Source: Cladopsammia gracilis (lineage: Eukaryota; Cnidaria; Anthozoa; Scleractinia; Dendrophylliidae). From it: a stretch of 64,000 nt of DNA. The notes under the pieces were generated by a model that saw only the letters and a program-made list of their open reading frames with translations, was not told the DNA's origin and made no database searches. A program made the translations under genes and the position numbers. The DNA is taken from assembly GCA_022457155.1 (NCBI GenBank), contig JAJGOT010001140.1, positions 1 to 64,000 of the forward strand, read 5' to 3'. This document shows, in pieces, positions 23,178 to 36,068 of this stretch. Numbering within the stretch: position 1 is the stretch's first letter; each line of letters opens with the position of its first letter.

Positions 23178-23988
23178 TTAAGGTGGCTGAACACAGTTTC
23201 ACTGTACCTATGCGTCATTCATTGACCTCATTTTAAAACTATTAATGTCTGGGCGGCCAAACTTGGTGAGGCATACGAGTAAGCAAGAAGCTATATATTT
23301 TGATATTTTTGTTGAGCTTTAAGGGTGTTGCCATGGCAACACCCTTAGGATTGTAAATCAGCCTGCAATATCTGGTTTCGTTTATTTTCAGAAAATCTAG
23401 TCGTCAGATTTTGTCCATCATTTGTCTCCAGTAAACTCGTAAAAATATTCTCATGTTAACACTGGTCTCATGTAACTTTAACAGAGGGATCTTCCGTAAT
23501 TTGCTGTTTAATATGTTTGCGTTTTGTAAAATTCTCCTCTGTTAGATTTCAAATTTCTGATGGCAGATGAGTTTGCATATTCGGAACTATTATTGTGCTA
23601 AATTTCGTGAAATTCTAACTAGTGGTTCCGTAGAAATCAGCAGATTTCCGAGGAAAGTCGCTAAAATATCCAGTCACAATTTTTTGGTCAACTGCGCATG
23701 CGTTGCGTTTGACTGGGTTCTCGATCCAAAGACAAAAACGACCAAAAAGGCAGTGTGTTTCTTCAATGGTTCTATAAATTATCTCTTGACTCAACAAACA
23801 TTTTTACGAACAACAAATTGTTTGATTTTAAGACGAAAACAACACTTTCGCGATCCACCCTGAGCAAAATAAAATGATCGCTGAATAGGCGCCACGTTTG
23901 TTTTTCTCAAAACTCTGCACGTGCTGACTCACGTATAGTAAGCAGCTGAAATTGAAGAGCGCGTGCATACTGTGTTTAGCCACCTTAA
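23178..23988. mobile_element. TTAA-flanked element (GGTGGCTGAACACAG family)
   Basis: It begins TTAAGGTGGCTGAACACAGT and ends ACTGTGTTTAGCCACCTTAA, about 811 bp. TTAA at both ends suggests a piggyBac-type non-autonomous element. Its right part is duplicated at 25458-25779. Confidence 0.8.
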
Positions 23989-24423
23989 CATCTTGACTAG
24001 TAGTTGTTCAAATTAAGGAAGAGCATATCATTTTGCTATGACAACGTTATTGCAATTAGGTGTATACATATATGCATTTTTTTTGCACTTTATTAGTGTT
24101 AACAACTCTTTACAATCTACAAAATACATAAATAAACAAAAAAGTTACAAAACAACTAACAATACAAGGTAATAACTTAAAACAAGCTATTTGGATATAC
24201 TTATTTATTACATATTATAGTTCTAAAAACACAGATACGCAGCAAACAAAGGAGGACAAAGAACAAGTACGGGGTCAAGAGAAAAAAAGTTCGCTTACAG
24301 AGCAATCCTTACTTTTGTATGATCTTTGCGTCTATTAAGGGCTTCCATTTATGATAAAAAGTTGTCAGAGAGTTAGACATAGTCGCAATTCGTTTTTCAA
24401 TTTCAGCTTTACTTACAACTATA
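23668..24423. repeat. Segmental duplication, copy 1
   Basis: It matches 25458-26227 nearly base for base and contains the right part of the TTAA element, the CAACGTTATTGCAATTAGGTG block and the LINE 3' end. Confidence 0.85.
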
Positions 24424-25457
24424 CCTTGGAAAGTTGATATAGATAGTGGCTCCTCTTTAACACTACAGCAATAAATATAATATTTCGCGATAAGAATTAA
24501 ATGATTGATAAGTCTATCAACTTGTCTCTTTTAAGAATTCCAAACATGATTGTGACGATAGAAAGCTCTATTGCTGAGGGCATATACTCTTTGTATAGCT
24601 CACTAAAGGAGTCCCAGAATTGAGCAACAATAGGGCAGAGAAATAACATGTGTTTAAGGTCTTGATTTCCTGATTTGCATAAGTAACATAAGCTATATTG
24701 TCTGCTACCTTTGTTTTGAACAACTTACTTTTGTATAAACTGTATTATGCAGGATCTTATATTGAAACATTACTAGTTTAGTTTCTTTTGTAATAGTGAA
24801 AGCAAGTTTGTAATAGTCAGTCGTTTGTTCTGATTCAATTCCATAATCTAAAATACGTTGCTTTGACGTGGGATCTTTGAACGTGTGTTTAACAAGTTTT
24901 TGGTATACGGCTTTGGTTGCGAAGTTTTTGACATCTAAAAACACTTGGTTTGAAGTATTTCGCTAATTTTTTTAATTCCTTGATCGATTTTTTAGCCTCT
25001 GCAGGAATTGCATTAATTAGACCGTAATAAGTCAAGAAATCTGTTTGTATTTGATACGTTGCGAGAAATGTTTCATGCGTTAAAAAGTTAAGATTTTCGT
25101 CAAGCAGGCTGTCTAAGCAAATAATGCTTTTGTCAAACCAGGTACGCCAGAAGACAGTCTTGTTGTTAACTTTAAGATCGCGGTTATTCCAAATTACGGT
25201 TTTTAGAGCATTATCTTGGAAGGTGTTTTCAGCTTCTCTTAGTTCATACCAATATTGTACGATCTTTTCGTAAAAAGGCGGTAAATCTCTGATATTAACA
25301 TCTTTGCTAGTGCACTTACATGACAGTAGAAAATCGAAACCTCCCTTTTGAGAAGTGGCCGCATCAGGAATAATTCTCCACGCTGCTTTTCTCGTTAATT
25401 TGAAACGTTTCACCCAGGCGCATTCTAGTGCTTTATTCATTAATGTAAAGTCAATCA
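24077..25457 (-). mobile_element. L1/Tx1-type LINE 3' part, minus strand
   Basis: The A tail reads as T at 24077-24084. The minus strand codes the C-terminal part of ORF2 (about 25458-24520): MIDFTLMNKALECAWVKRF, TVIWNNRDLKV and KETKLVMFQYKILHNTVYTK, which aligns with the same region of the LINE at 10990-16308 (FQYKVLNSILYTNTK). A frameshift lies near 24945 and others follow. 5'-truncated. Confidence 0.85.
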
Positions 25458-25458
25458 T
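24520..25458 (-). pseudogene. LINE ORF2 C-terminal remnant
   Basis: The open frame 25458-24889 overlaps the next (24944-24705) at a frameshift. It carries the region after the reverse transcriptase, without catalytic motifs. The right end stops abruptly at the duplication junction. Confidence 0.8.
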
Positions 25459-26227
25459 ATCCAGTCACAATTTTTTGGTCAACTGCGCATGCGTTGCATT
25501 TGACTGGGTTCTCGATCCAAAGACAAAAACGACCAAAAAGGCAGTGTGTTTCTTCAATGGTTCTATATATTATCTATTGATTCAACAAACATTTTTACGA
25601 ACAACAAATTGTTTGATTTTAAGACGAAAACAACACTTTCGCGATCCACCTTGAGCAAAATAAAATGATCGCTGAATAGGCGCCACGTTTGTTTTTCTCA
25701 AAACTCTGCACGTGCTGACTCACGTATAGTAAGCAGCTGAAATTGAAGAGCGCGTGCATACTGTGTTTAGCCACCTTAACTTGACCACCATCTTGACTAG
25801 TAGTTGTTCAAATTTAGGATGAGCATATTATCATTTTGCTATGACAACGTTATTGCAATTAGGTGTATACATATATGCATTTTTTTTTGCACTTTATTAG
25901 TGTTAACAACTCTTTACAATCTACAAAATACATAAATAAACAAAAAAGTTACAAAACAACTAACAATACAAGGTTACAACTTAAAACAAGCTATTTGGAT
26001 ATACTTATTTATTACATATTATAGTTCTAAAAACACAGATACACAGCAAACAAAGGAGGACAAAGAACAAGTACGGGGTCAAGAGAAAAAAAGTTCGCTT
26101 ACAGAGCAATCCTTACTTTTGTATGATCTTTGCGTCTATTAAGGGCTTCCATTTATGATAAAAAGTTGTCAGAGAGTTAGACCTAGTTGCAATTCGTTTT
26201 TCAATTTCAGCTTTACTTACAACTATA
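25458..26227. repeat. Segmental duplication, copy 2
   Basis: Second copy of 23668-24423, offset about 1790 bp. The left junction is at ATATCCAGTC and the right one at TTACTTACAACTATA. It contains a LINE 3' end truncated at 25880-26227. Confidence 0.85.
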
Positions 26228-26314
26228 GTTATAGTTAACCTCATGCCAAATAAGCTTCTCTTCATCTAGATCTGATTTCTATAAACCTACTATTAAAGTG
26301 CCTATAATGCTTAA

Positions 26315-26650
26315 ATACATATTTTCAGAATCAACTCTACGCACATTGAATAGTTTTAATACTTTTTCACCATTTAAATATGGTGAAATATTTCTTGTTT
26401 TGAACGTCGCGAATCAATTGACTATCTACAGTTTATTTTTGGTATTTATCAAATTAATTATATCCTCAAGCTGTAAACTTCGCATTGTAAATTGGCGTAG
26501 AAATAATGGCAAATTCCCGGGTTGACGTCATCTAATCAGCATTTTGTAAATTAAAATCTCTATAACTCAATAATGAGACGTTTAAAACAAGAAGTGAAAT
26601 ATTTCACCATTAATCTATTCAATGTGCGTAGAGTTGATTCTGAAAATATG
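26315..26650. mobile_element. MITE with TIR of about 85 bp
   Basis: ACATATTTTCAGAATCAACT on the left pairs with AGTTGATTCTGAAAATATGT on the right; the pairing runs on through CACATTGAATAG and GTGAAATATTTC. Confidence 0.8.
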
Positions 26651-26656
26651 TTTTTA

Positions 26657-26903
26657 ACTACGATTATCAGTTGAGTGAGCCACAGGCGAAGCTTAGCGAC
26701 AAGGGTTTGCCGTTACGATTACGTTGTTGTCAAGGGCAACTTGCTACTTTTCCAACGGTAACGCGTTTTGTTACTGATGGCGTCCAATGACAGACAAGTT
26801 ACCGTTTGAAACGTAGCAAGTTGCCCTTGACAACAACGTAATCGTAATGGCAAAACCTTGTCGCTAAACTTCGCTCGTGGCTCACTCGACTGATAATCGT
26901 AGT
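26657..26903. mobile_element. MITE with TIR of about 100 bp
   Basis: ACTACGATTATCAGT pairs with ACTGATAATCGTAGT, and the inner stem includes GTTGTTGTCAAGGGCAACTT. It directly abuts the previous and next MITEs. Confidence 0.85.
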
Positions 26904-26919
26904 ATGGGTTATAGGCACT

Positions 26920-27512
26920 TCAACCCTCGGACGTACAACTGGGGGGGGGGAGATCCCCTTAAGGTTTTTCTCAGATTTTTTCAACAACATTTATTGTTGC
27001 CACATGGCGTCTTCAGTGGCTCTTGGTTTATCCTTTTGACACATTTTGGTAAAGTTTAGCAACAACCGGTTGCTATGGTGATAAGATATGACGTCATAAG
27101 TAGCATGAGGTCGAGCCATTTTTGAATAAAAATGCGTGTTTTTCACCTTTTTTCGGTGAAAAAACATAAAATGCTACCAAAAGCAGCAAAATGTTTAATT
27201 GTGTCATATTTTGCTACTCTAGCAAAAAATATTTGCAATTTCCGCATTTTCCAGATAAAGTCGAATTTTAAGTAAAATCCAAAATGGCAGCCATATTGTC
27301 GGCCATTTTGGATGACGTCACGGACCCCCAGCAGCGCTATAACCCATAATATTTACCTTATCTTGTGGAGCACATCACAGGCTATCTATTAGATGGAAAA
27401 TATTTTCGAAATATTGCAACACCGCAAAACCCAAAGGGGGTTATTGCAACACCCCCCCTCCCCCCCTGTACCACGGTGGGGGTATCAGTTTGTGTATACG
27501 TCCGAGGGTTAA
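26920..27512. mobile_element. TTAACCC-CGGACGT MITE family, third copy
   Basis: Left CAACCCTCGGACGTACAACT, right ACGTCCGAGGGTTAA. The interior matches 9531-10029 (CGGTTGCTATGG, TATGACGTCATAAG, GGCCATTTTGGATGACGTCA). It has an extra C-rich segment before the right end. Confidence 0.8.
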
Positions 27513-27898
27513 ACCCATCCTTATAAACATGTTTATATGGAATCCTATTTTAGGGATAGTCTTCTTTGACCTTGGAAAAATAAATAAATACATAAATACA
27601 TACATAAATAAACATAAAACACTCAACGAGCTGGTGTACATATTGCTTTACGATGTTCAACTGCGTACAAGCATTGAGAATCGAAAATGAACTTTCTGCA
27701 AGCACAGTACCGAATTACATCCTGAGTTTTATTTGGCGGCAAATTCTGATAGTCATTTAGCGGGAATTCGTTTATTCTGTTCGAGCTGCTAAGAGAAGCA
27801 CAGCAAAGTGGCAGCGGGTACAATATTTACTTCATCTCGCCTGATGGCAAGCAAACACCAACAAATAATAATAAAAAAACTTTTTTAACTTTTGGTAG

Positions 27899-27970
27899 GT
27901 TCTTGTCCAACAACGAACTCAAGGAGTTGCCTCCAGGCGTTTTTGATAAAAATCGTCACCTGAAGACGCT
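27899..27970 (+). CDS. LRR exon 5
   Basis: 72 bp between TTGGTAG and GTAAGT, phase 2-2. It reads FLSNNELKELPPGVF then DKNRHLKTL, a canonical LRR. Its core is very similar to the next exon, so the two look like recent paralogous cassettes. Confidence 0.9.
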
Positions 27971-28899
27971 GTAAGTATTTTAACAAAACAAAGTGCAATT
28001 ATTTTTGGAATATGGGGCGGAGACCGAGGACTCACACTGCACTAGTGAAATTTAATTCAAACAACAACAAGTTCATAATACCGATATTGAAGTCTTGAAG
28101 TTCATATCACACACTACAATTTGTATGCACATGGTGTCATTGGGTAATGTTCGCCTTCTAGTTATTATTCGTTTTCACCTGACGTCATCACATTTCTAAA
28201 ATCAGTTAATCTAAGAAGGTTATCACACACGGCCCTTCTCAGTTTAATAGGTTCTTCACATCAGCAATAGTAATCGTCAGTACATTACATTGCTTTGGAG
28301 ATATAGTAGTTTAAAAATTTTGGCAGTGCGGCTGTGTGTATTTCAAGAATTTCTTAAAAATGCAAATTCAGCCGCGTTGTTGGTGTATCAAAGTAGTACA
28401 CCAAAATGGCGGACGCATACAAAATTCTCTTATTTTCTAAATATGGTTTCCCCATAACTCGGTTATTAGACATCGTGGGGCTTCACAAGTGAGCTAAGTG
28501 GTTTCATTTGGCATTGATCTCTGCAACATCTTATCTCTGTTGTTTCTCTCAAATCCAGAAAAAAAACTGCTTGCGTACATGAAAACGATCAATTAAAAAA
28601 TATATTAATGTTTGTTTATGGTCATAAAAGTGTATTATAATTATTTCCCAAAGCACAAATGTGTAAGTATCTTTTTATCTGGCTGAAAACAACCGTCATG
28701 AGCAAGGACGGTATAAAAAAAAGTTTGAAACTGCCGACGTAAATGAAACGATATATTAATAGACACATTATCAATAGTATTCCCTGGGATTCCCACGCTT
28801 ACATTGCTTGCAACTTCGGGTTAATTTATTTTCCGGATTTCAGTTTACGTTGTAACAAAAACTGCTTATCATCCTGCGATTTTGATTACGTTTTGGTAG
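27971..28899. other. Intron between LRR exons 5 and 6, nothing recognised
   Basis: Unique-looking AT-rich intron. No transposon ends or coding frames found. Confidence 0.5.
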
Positions 28900-28971
28900 G
28901 TGGTTGGAAGGAAACGAGTTTCAGGAGTTACCTCCAGGAATATTTGATAATAATGCTATGCTGGAGATGAT
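28900..28971 (+). CDS. LRR exon 6
   Basis: 72 bp between TTGGTAG and GTGAGT, phase 2-2. It reads WLEGNEFQELPPGIF then DNNAMLEMM. The last codon is Met-type rather than Leu, a tolerated change at that LRR position. Confidence 0.87.
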
Positions 28972-30048
28972 GTGAGTAGGGCTAGCGGCTACCAAAAAAA
29001 TTTGATTTGGATTGGTTAGAGTATAGACTTGAAACTGTCATAGCCGAATTAAGTAATTTATTATTTCTGTAACAATCTTAAACTTTACATAATTTTTGTG
29101 ACTAAGTCACCATGTTTTTATTTTAGTTTCGTTATTTCATTATTTCAGTGGTAGCTAACTATTTCAGCCGACGTCCTGCTAAAAATAACAATTTGTTGTA
29201 TGCTTGCACTTAAAGTGCGCCTGTAATCAAATTTTTTATTTTTATTTTTTTAAATTTTCGTGTAAAATTAGACTTTCTTACTCATCTTGCCAAATTTCAA
29301 TTCATTACGAACATCAGAAGTCATTTTATTTTAACATTTATTTCCGAGAATTTACGGCCGCCATTTATCAGCCTTGTTCCAAGCCTTGGTTGCGAATGGG
29401 AGAAAGTGACGTCAAAAACTCAAACATACCTCACGGGTTGAAATTATAGTAACAATAAGTATTGAAAATCACACGAAAAGCAACAAAAACTTTGGACTTG
29501 TTCTTCGTGCAATTTTCTATGCTGTAAATGTAAAAAAAAAACATGAAAATCAAAAATTTGATCATAGGGGCACTTTAACAGATCCTTATGTTTTCTAACA
29601 GATGTCCACCAAGTCTGCCACATGATCTAAAATTTGCAATCCATTATTATATAAAATATTGCGAGCTATTACTCATTGATTATCGTATTATTTACGGAAT
29701 AACCAATTACACAACGTTTCTCTTTCTCTTTCTGACACCACCCTCCCACCCCCCCCCCCCCCCAATTTCCCCCTGCCCTCTCCCCAACACAGTGAATTCC
29801 CTTCTTCTTCAGTCATGGAGTGCGTCCGAAAGTGAGCCCGCGGTGGTTGACGTCATTAACATTAAAAACAGTACACCAAGAACCACCAAACTTTTTTAGT
29901 ATTTTTCTGAGAAATTTATTTAAAAACATTTCTAATGTGACAGGCTTCTCTTTATGACGAGATTTTTTCATGGCAAATCGTGTTTTTTTTTTCATTCCAT
30001 GATGAAATTTGTAATATATGATTTATTTTTGGGTTAGGGTTGTTCTAC
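28972..30048. other. Intron, poly(C) tract
   Basis: A pyrimidine-rich stretch with a C run lies at about 29740-29763. No coding feature. Confidence 0.5.
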
Positions 30049-30291
30049 AGGGCCCGGTTGTTCGAAAGTCGGCTAACGCTAACCCAGGATTAAAACTTAA
30101 CCAAGGATTTCATTTCTCTTGTTAGAAGTGTTTTAAAAGCTTATTTTATACTACACGCGAAGACAAGTCAAAGTAGAAACTAAAGGGCGAAAATACTTTA
30201 GAAAAATCTCCATCGATTAAGTATTTAACTGGAATCAAAATTGACGCTAAACCTGGGTTAGCTTAATCGCGCTTTCAACAACCCGGCCCAG
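30049..30291. mobile_element. MITE with GGGCCCGGTTGTTCGAAAG ends
   Basis: Left GGGCCCGGTTGTT and right AACAACCCGGCCCAG are inverted, each with a CTAACCCAGG or CCTGGGTTAG block inside. Confidence 0.75.
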
Positions 30292-30664
30292 ATTGCTTTG
30301 AAATCCTCGATTCTGCCTCCACGAAATTCCAACTCAAACTCAAGGAGGCTACGCACATCAACTGGGAATAGCTCAATTTAAATCAACAAGTCAAACACGT
30401 CAATTTAACACTTACGCTTTAGGCATTGTCATTATTTACGCCTTCTTTCTTTGTTATTAATTTGTGTAATCATAGTTAATTATGCATGCCTGGTGTTTTA
30501 GGTTGTTATAAGTTCTAACGGTTTTTCTAACACTCTCTGTAACTGACGAAGATGTGAGTCACATCAAAACATGTTTTACAAATTAAAAAAAAATACAATT
30601 TATTTGCTGAAAATCTTGATTTTAATGGTCACTGATGTTCGTTATGTATTTTTTGATGGCACAG

Positions 30665-30736
30665 TCTTTTGAACGGCAACAAGCTGAAGCAGTTGAATCA
30701 AAGTGTGTTTCATCGCTTGAAGAATCTGAAGCATTT
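30665..30736 (+). CDS. LRR exon 7
   Basis: 72 bp between GGCACAG and GTGAGT, phase 2-2. It reads LLNGNKLKQLNQSVF then HRLKNLKHL. From here on the LRR second half takes the more standard xxLxxLxxL form. Confidence 0.88.
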
Positions 30737-33036
30737 GTGAGTGAATATTTGTTGCTTTGTTTTTATCGAAATAAACTTCAACTTAGTCAACAGAATTCTT
30801 AAAAACCTCAATGAAAATAGGTGCGATAGTGACAAAAGAAAATAAAACATTTTGGCAAGAAGCTGTATACAGCTTGAACTCGTGACGTCTCTAGCATGCA
30901 CACTCGTCATACAAATGCACTTGTTGTATGAAACACGAAACCTGCCGGAATTAAAATCCCAAAGCAATAGACGGCGAACAAATATCAAACAGTCCTATCC
31001 GTCCACAAACGCCTTGCAAGATCTTCAAAACTCATACGCTGTATTAAATTATTCATTCGTCTTAACAAGTCGACACACGAAGACATTTTTCCACCATCTT
31101 GAATTTAAGAGCCATACCACCTGGTCGCTTGTTAACTATGCGTGGAAAAATTTGAAAACTATGCGTGGAAAAATTTGTTGGCAATAATGTCACCAAAAAA
31201 AGGAAAAAGATCAAAGGCTGCTATGAACCAACTCCTGAATACGAAACGTTATATAAATAGAAGAACTAGTGGCAGGACGTTTAACATAAAGCTTATGTTA
31301 TTTACGCAAATATATAACACACAAAAATAAATGTACGAGAGTTTCCCCTTAATCAAAGGTCAGTTTATTTGACTCATGTCGCAGCTTTGTTATCTGTGTT
31401 TTATCAGTCCTCATTGCTTGTAGATGGCCGAACCTTTTGTTGTTTCTCCGAGGAGTTTCCTGATACATGTCACGCAAAAGCTTTCACAAAGCAAAGAATT
31501 GCTTAGTACAGAATCTCCGCACATTACATATCATCCACCGATCACTGTTATTACAAACAGCGGGTATCCTGTCACGCTATGACATAATTTGTTTTCGTCA
31601 TCGCTCAAAATTTGTTTATTTTGAACCTTTACAAATGTAGTCTGATAAAAAAATAAACTCTTCCAATGCGTCATGCGAGAGAAATCTGAATAGTGCGTTA
31701 ACGTTTTCAATACTCGGTCTAAGCTATTTGTTGTTTCATAAAGCAGTCAAAGGATTGATGAGTAATCGAATTTAAAACTTGCATCATCCAGCTTCTCGTA
31801 TTTCAAACAATGCGCATTTGTGTCACGCTAAGACATGTTTATTAATCCGACACAAAAATTAGTTTATTTTAACTTTTACATAGTCAGCGGAATTGCCAGC
31901 AAAAGTTTACCGCTGATGGATGGAAGGAACGAGTGAAAATTGCATTCTTGGCACTGTCTGCGAGAACACGTTAATTACGTTTCGCGTATTCACAAGTTTA
32001 AAACGCGAAGGGCAATCTTGGACTCCTCGGCTACACCACGAGTAATAAGAAGCAAAACAAATTCGTCACGCGCAAAAATACTTGTATATTTCTACCCGAC
32101 AGGTTTGTAAAAAACAGAATAGCTTCAAATAAATTCGAATTTAAAATACGAACAGTAGAATATCTGCACTCGTGAGATTTGCTTTACTCTGTAAAATTCT
32201 TCGTAACCGAGTCTTTGGATTATAGACGAGAGCTTGCACCCATGAAACATTTGTAAACAAGAACAATATAAAATTATTTTCTCGTTTCACAGTGGGTACG
32301 GACAAAAAACAGATTTTCTAAACTAGCTTTTGTTAAATCAAAAAAGAAATTTCCATAATGCATTGCCTTACCAAAATAGAATATTAGAACTTCCTCCGCA
32401 AAGCTGTCTGCATGTATGGCATGTAATGATGCGAGATGCAGCTGCCTGTGGTCGTGCCCTGATTTTATGTGAATCGCGATGGGAAATGACTATCCGTCAA
32501 ATTATAATGGACTAGCTCAACAGCAAATGTGGTATTTTGTTGTTTTTGTTGTGGGTTTTGGTTTCTAAAAGACGCGAATGCCCAACATTTATTATACATG
32601 CAAATGTATGACTGTCTGCTATCGGCTGGCAATGATGTGGTCTTGTCATCATAAATGAACTTTAGAATCGGCTTTTATGAGTGTACATGTCAGGACTGAA
32701 ATATTACAAAAACATAACTGAATCATCGAGGTTTTTTAAGTCAATTCGTGACTCGGAAGTCAGCATTATGACACCTTACTTTAAACGCTACAGTTGAATT
32801 TTGAGCTTATAATTCAAAATGGGAAGGATTTAAAAAAGCGGATTATAAAGGAGTTTGTCATTATTTTTTTTTTTACCTCTATTTTTGTCAAATATAAAAA
32901 ATACTTAGCAATTAAGCTAAATTCCAATTAAATCTATCCATAAATATAAAAACGCTTATAATTCATGTATATGGCGCATATGGTGATCAATAGTTTATTT
33001 TATGGTTTACTGTAATTATTGCATTTACATTTTTAG
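30737..33036. other. Intron between LRR exons 7 and 8
   Basis: At 31207 a sequence like the ATCAAAGGCTCCTATGAGCC MITE end appears, and near 31975-32000 a partly matching inverted word (TACGTTTCGCGTATTCACAAG), so a decayed member may span 31207-32000. Otherwise nothing is recognised. Confidence 0.45.
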
Positions 33037-33108
33037 GTATTTACAGCATAACCATTTTCAAACCCTGCCACCAAATATCTTCAGCAATAATACCAAGTTA
33101 ATCCGGCT
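33037..33108 (+). CDS. LRR exon 8
   Basis: 72 bp between TTTTTAG and GTAAGT, phase 2-2. It reads YLQHNHFQTLPPNIF then SNNTKLIRL, a complete LRR cassette. Confidence 0.88.
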
Positions 33109-33629
33109 GTAAGTAGAAAGTATATATTTTTATGAAACTATTTTTTAAGGAATGGATAAGATAATACAACGGTGGGAATAATATAGAAGCGAGGATAGAC
33201 TCAGAGAAAAGCAAAATATTTTCTCGAGTTTGAGTAGCCAATCAGAACGCGTGGAAAAACACTGAGCACTGTTTGGGTACACAATAAATCTTGATTTTCA
33301 ATGAAGCACCACATAAACGCACATTTTTTTAGAATTTATCTGGGAACATTTGGTTACTACATATATTTAAGAGTAACACATAATGGCACGTAATGTCTCC
33401 ACGGCTACGTACCATCTCTTGTTTTATTTGTCGTAATTAATTTGCCGAAGTTTTTCCGATCCAGACAATCCAAGATCCAAGATGACGTACCATTAGATTA
33501 CGGCGGTTCGGAGAACTTGTCGTTTATTTCACGCAATGTGATGTCATCATACCATATGACCTTTTCAAGCCATTTTTAGTAAGTTTCCATTATACATATT
33601 TCATATCTGATGTCATGTTTCTGTTGCAG

Positions 33630-33701
33630 GCGCATGAACAACAACAATTTTACGCGGCTAAATAAAAGATTGTTTCGTGGCTTAAAGGATCTACGGCAAC
33701 T
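33630..33701 (+). CDS. LRR exon 9
   Basis: 72 bp between GTTGCAG and GTGAGT, phase 2-2. It reads RMNNNNFTRLNKRLF then RGLKDLRQL. Confidence 0.88.
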
Positions 33702-34445
33702 GTGAGTTGAGAATTTCCACATTGCGTTAGAATAATCACTTTTCTAAAACAAATATAATACAACTACATAAAGATGAGAGTTTGAAATCAAAGTTACATT
33801 ACGGGAATATATTTGTATCAGAGTGACTAGCAGACACTTCATAATAAGTTAGGAGTCATTCGCAGCAGTCATACAGGTTAGCATCACACTCTTGCCGTTG
33901 GAAAGCTAATCAATAATCATCTGAGACACAGAATTAACTAAAAAAGATGGACAGATGGCACCATACACACCCTGCATTTTTCTGTTCTCCGTGAAAAAGG
34001 CTTGGTCGCAGAAGCACTTTTCCGGTTTGCGAGTGTCCATCTTTTTACACAGAAGGAGACATATCTTTCTATCGCCTGCTTCAATAGTTGATCATTTACT
34101 TCCGTTTATCGTCTAAAGTGTTTTTACCTGTGACGTTTGAGCAGGCCGTTTCTCTGTGACCGTTGTAGCTCCTTCTGATATCAACTATCTACCTTAAAAG
34201 CCCAGATGAAAGGTGTAAAGCATATCTCTTTAGAAAACATGATACATGCCATTTGATTCCTGATTTCATTCTGCCTTGACATTTTTGTGTTTACTAGATA
34301 AAATATAAGCCAAGCAGAAAATATTTCACTATTAATTTGAATTCCTGTCCCGACTACCAGTTCTTGCTATATTCCTCAGTCAAAAGCAAAGAAAGAACGA
34401 TGTTCAGTTCAATTCATAATGATGGTATTCTTTTGTGTAATTCAG

Positions 34446-34517
34446 ATGGTTATTCCAGAACGAAATCAAAGCATTACACCCTAAACTGTTCGCAGATCTC
34501 GGCAATTTGGAGGACCT
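34446..34517 (+). CDS. LRR exon 10
   Basis: 72 bp between AATTCAG and GTGAGT, phase 2-2. It reads WLFQNEIKALHPKLF then ADLGNLEDL. Confidence 0.88.
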
Positions 34518-35996
34518 GTGAGTATCACAAATAAAACTCGCCAAATTCGTAATAAGAATACATTTTTTTCAGCGTTTTATAATATGAACGCGTCTTTATC
34601 CTGTTCCTGTCCAATGTCCTTTACTTATGGATTTCAGTTTCTTAGAAGAACACTAATATTTGTTAATTGCTGTTTATATACCCGTCTAACATGTTTTGCT
34701 CATCATGATTTATGCTTTTTTTAACAACTGAACTATTCGGTTGCTCTATGCTTATTTCAAATACTCTGTTTTGTGATGCGGCTAATTAAAAGAATATTGG
34801 CAATTATATCAACTCAAAGTCGTACATAGTAACTTAAAACATATTTCGTTGGCAAAGAACGATTGATCGTTACAGTGTATCAGGCATTTTTTTAAAGGTT
34901 GCCGCATCCTCTAATAAGTCACTAGATGAACACGTCATAAAGATGGCGTTCTAACACAAAATAATGGATCTACCATAATGAGCAATTCTGCAAAATATTA
35001 AACAACTGCAAATTATATAAAAATTAAAATAACTACTTGAAATTCGTGCTCTTTGATTGGTGGACCGCTGACACGTTTTGATTATTACAACGGCAGGTAA
35101 TCAAATAGAATACAGCAGAGAAACGCTTCCGTCCACAAAAATAATACAGCGGAGAGACGCTTCCGTCCACATATGGTCACTACAATCAAGAAATATACAA
35201 TAAATTGAGTAAATAATTTTGACAAAAGCCAAAGATCGTTCAAAGTCGCTTCTCACGTAACATGTTTCCTTTTCCAAAAGGTAGAAGCAGCATTCAATGA
35301 TCAGAACATAGAACAAGTAACAGCGATGTTTAGCAATAATGAGCATTATTAAGAATACTGCCGTATAACATCCTTTTTTCCTTCACCAAACGATAATTAC
35401 ATAATGAAACCTGTCAAACTTTTAATCAGGACAATCAGTCAATCAATCAATCAATTAATAAACGTTTCTAACGTCCTAGCTCAATTAAAAAAGTCGATTG
35501 TCCTTCCAGCATCCCTCGAAAACAAATAAACAAAAAGCATATCTAATACCCCGTTCACACCAACAATTAAACATGTTTAAATGTTGTTTACTTAAAAAAT
35601 AGTTTAGCAAAATATCTCCTAACCTCTGTTAGATTTGGAGCGAAATATTTACTAAAAGAAATTTTATTGACTAGCTTTCATCACCATTCCAGGTAGTTTG
35701 AGTCATATACATTTATAAACGTTCATGAAACATTTGTAGAAGCTAAAAACGTTGTTAAACTAAACACCATTTAAACATGTTTAACCGCTGGTCTAAATGG
35801 GGCTTAAGTGTCATAATGTGAAATCAGTAAGTATTGAAAAACATTATTAAAAACGGATGTAAAATCTGCCCTCATAGCTGCCCCCCCCCCCCCCCCCCCC
35901 CCCCGCGCCCCCCCAAATTGCCCGCTGTAAGCTGTATATCATCATACCTTAATATTGTATTATTACCTAATATGGAAATGTTTTCTGGGTTGACAG
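34518..35996. other. Intron between LRR exons 10 and 11
   Basis: GAGA-type direct repeat ACAGC-GAGA-ACGCTTCCGTCCACA occurs twice at about 35114 and 35148. A C run lies at 35881-35904. No gene found. Confidence 0.5.
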
Positions 35997-36068
35997 GGAT
36001 TTGTCTTCAAATGATGTGAAGCGTTTACAACGAGGGATATTCAGTAATCTTACTAAGCTGACACAGCT
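35997..36068 (+). CDS. LRR exon 11
   Basis: 72 bp between TTGACAG and GTAAGT, phase 2-2. It reads DLSSNDVKRLQRGIF then SNLTKLTQL, with the typical LxLSSN start. Confidence 0.9.

Noticed and set aside
23567..23863. Open frame kept in two copies (also 25355-25654)
   Set aside because: Both copies are part of a recent DNA duplication, so shared openness is not evidence of coding.
31207..32010. Complete copy of the ATCAAAGGCTCC MITE
   Set aside because: Only the left end is clear; the right counterpart matches too weakly to call boundaries.
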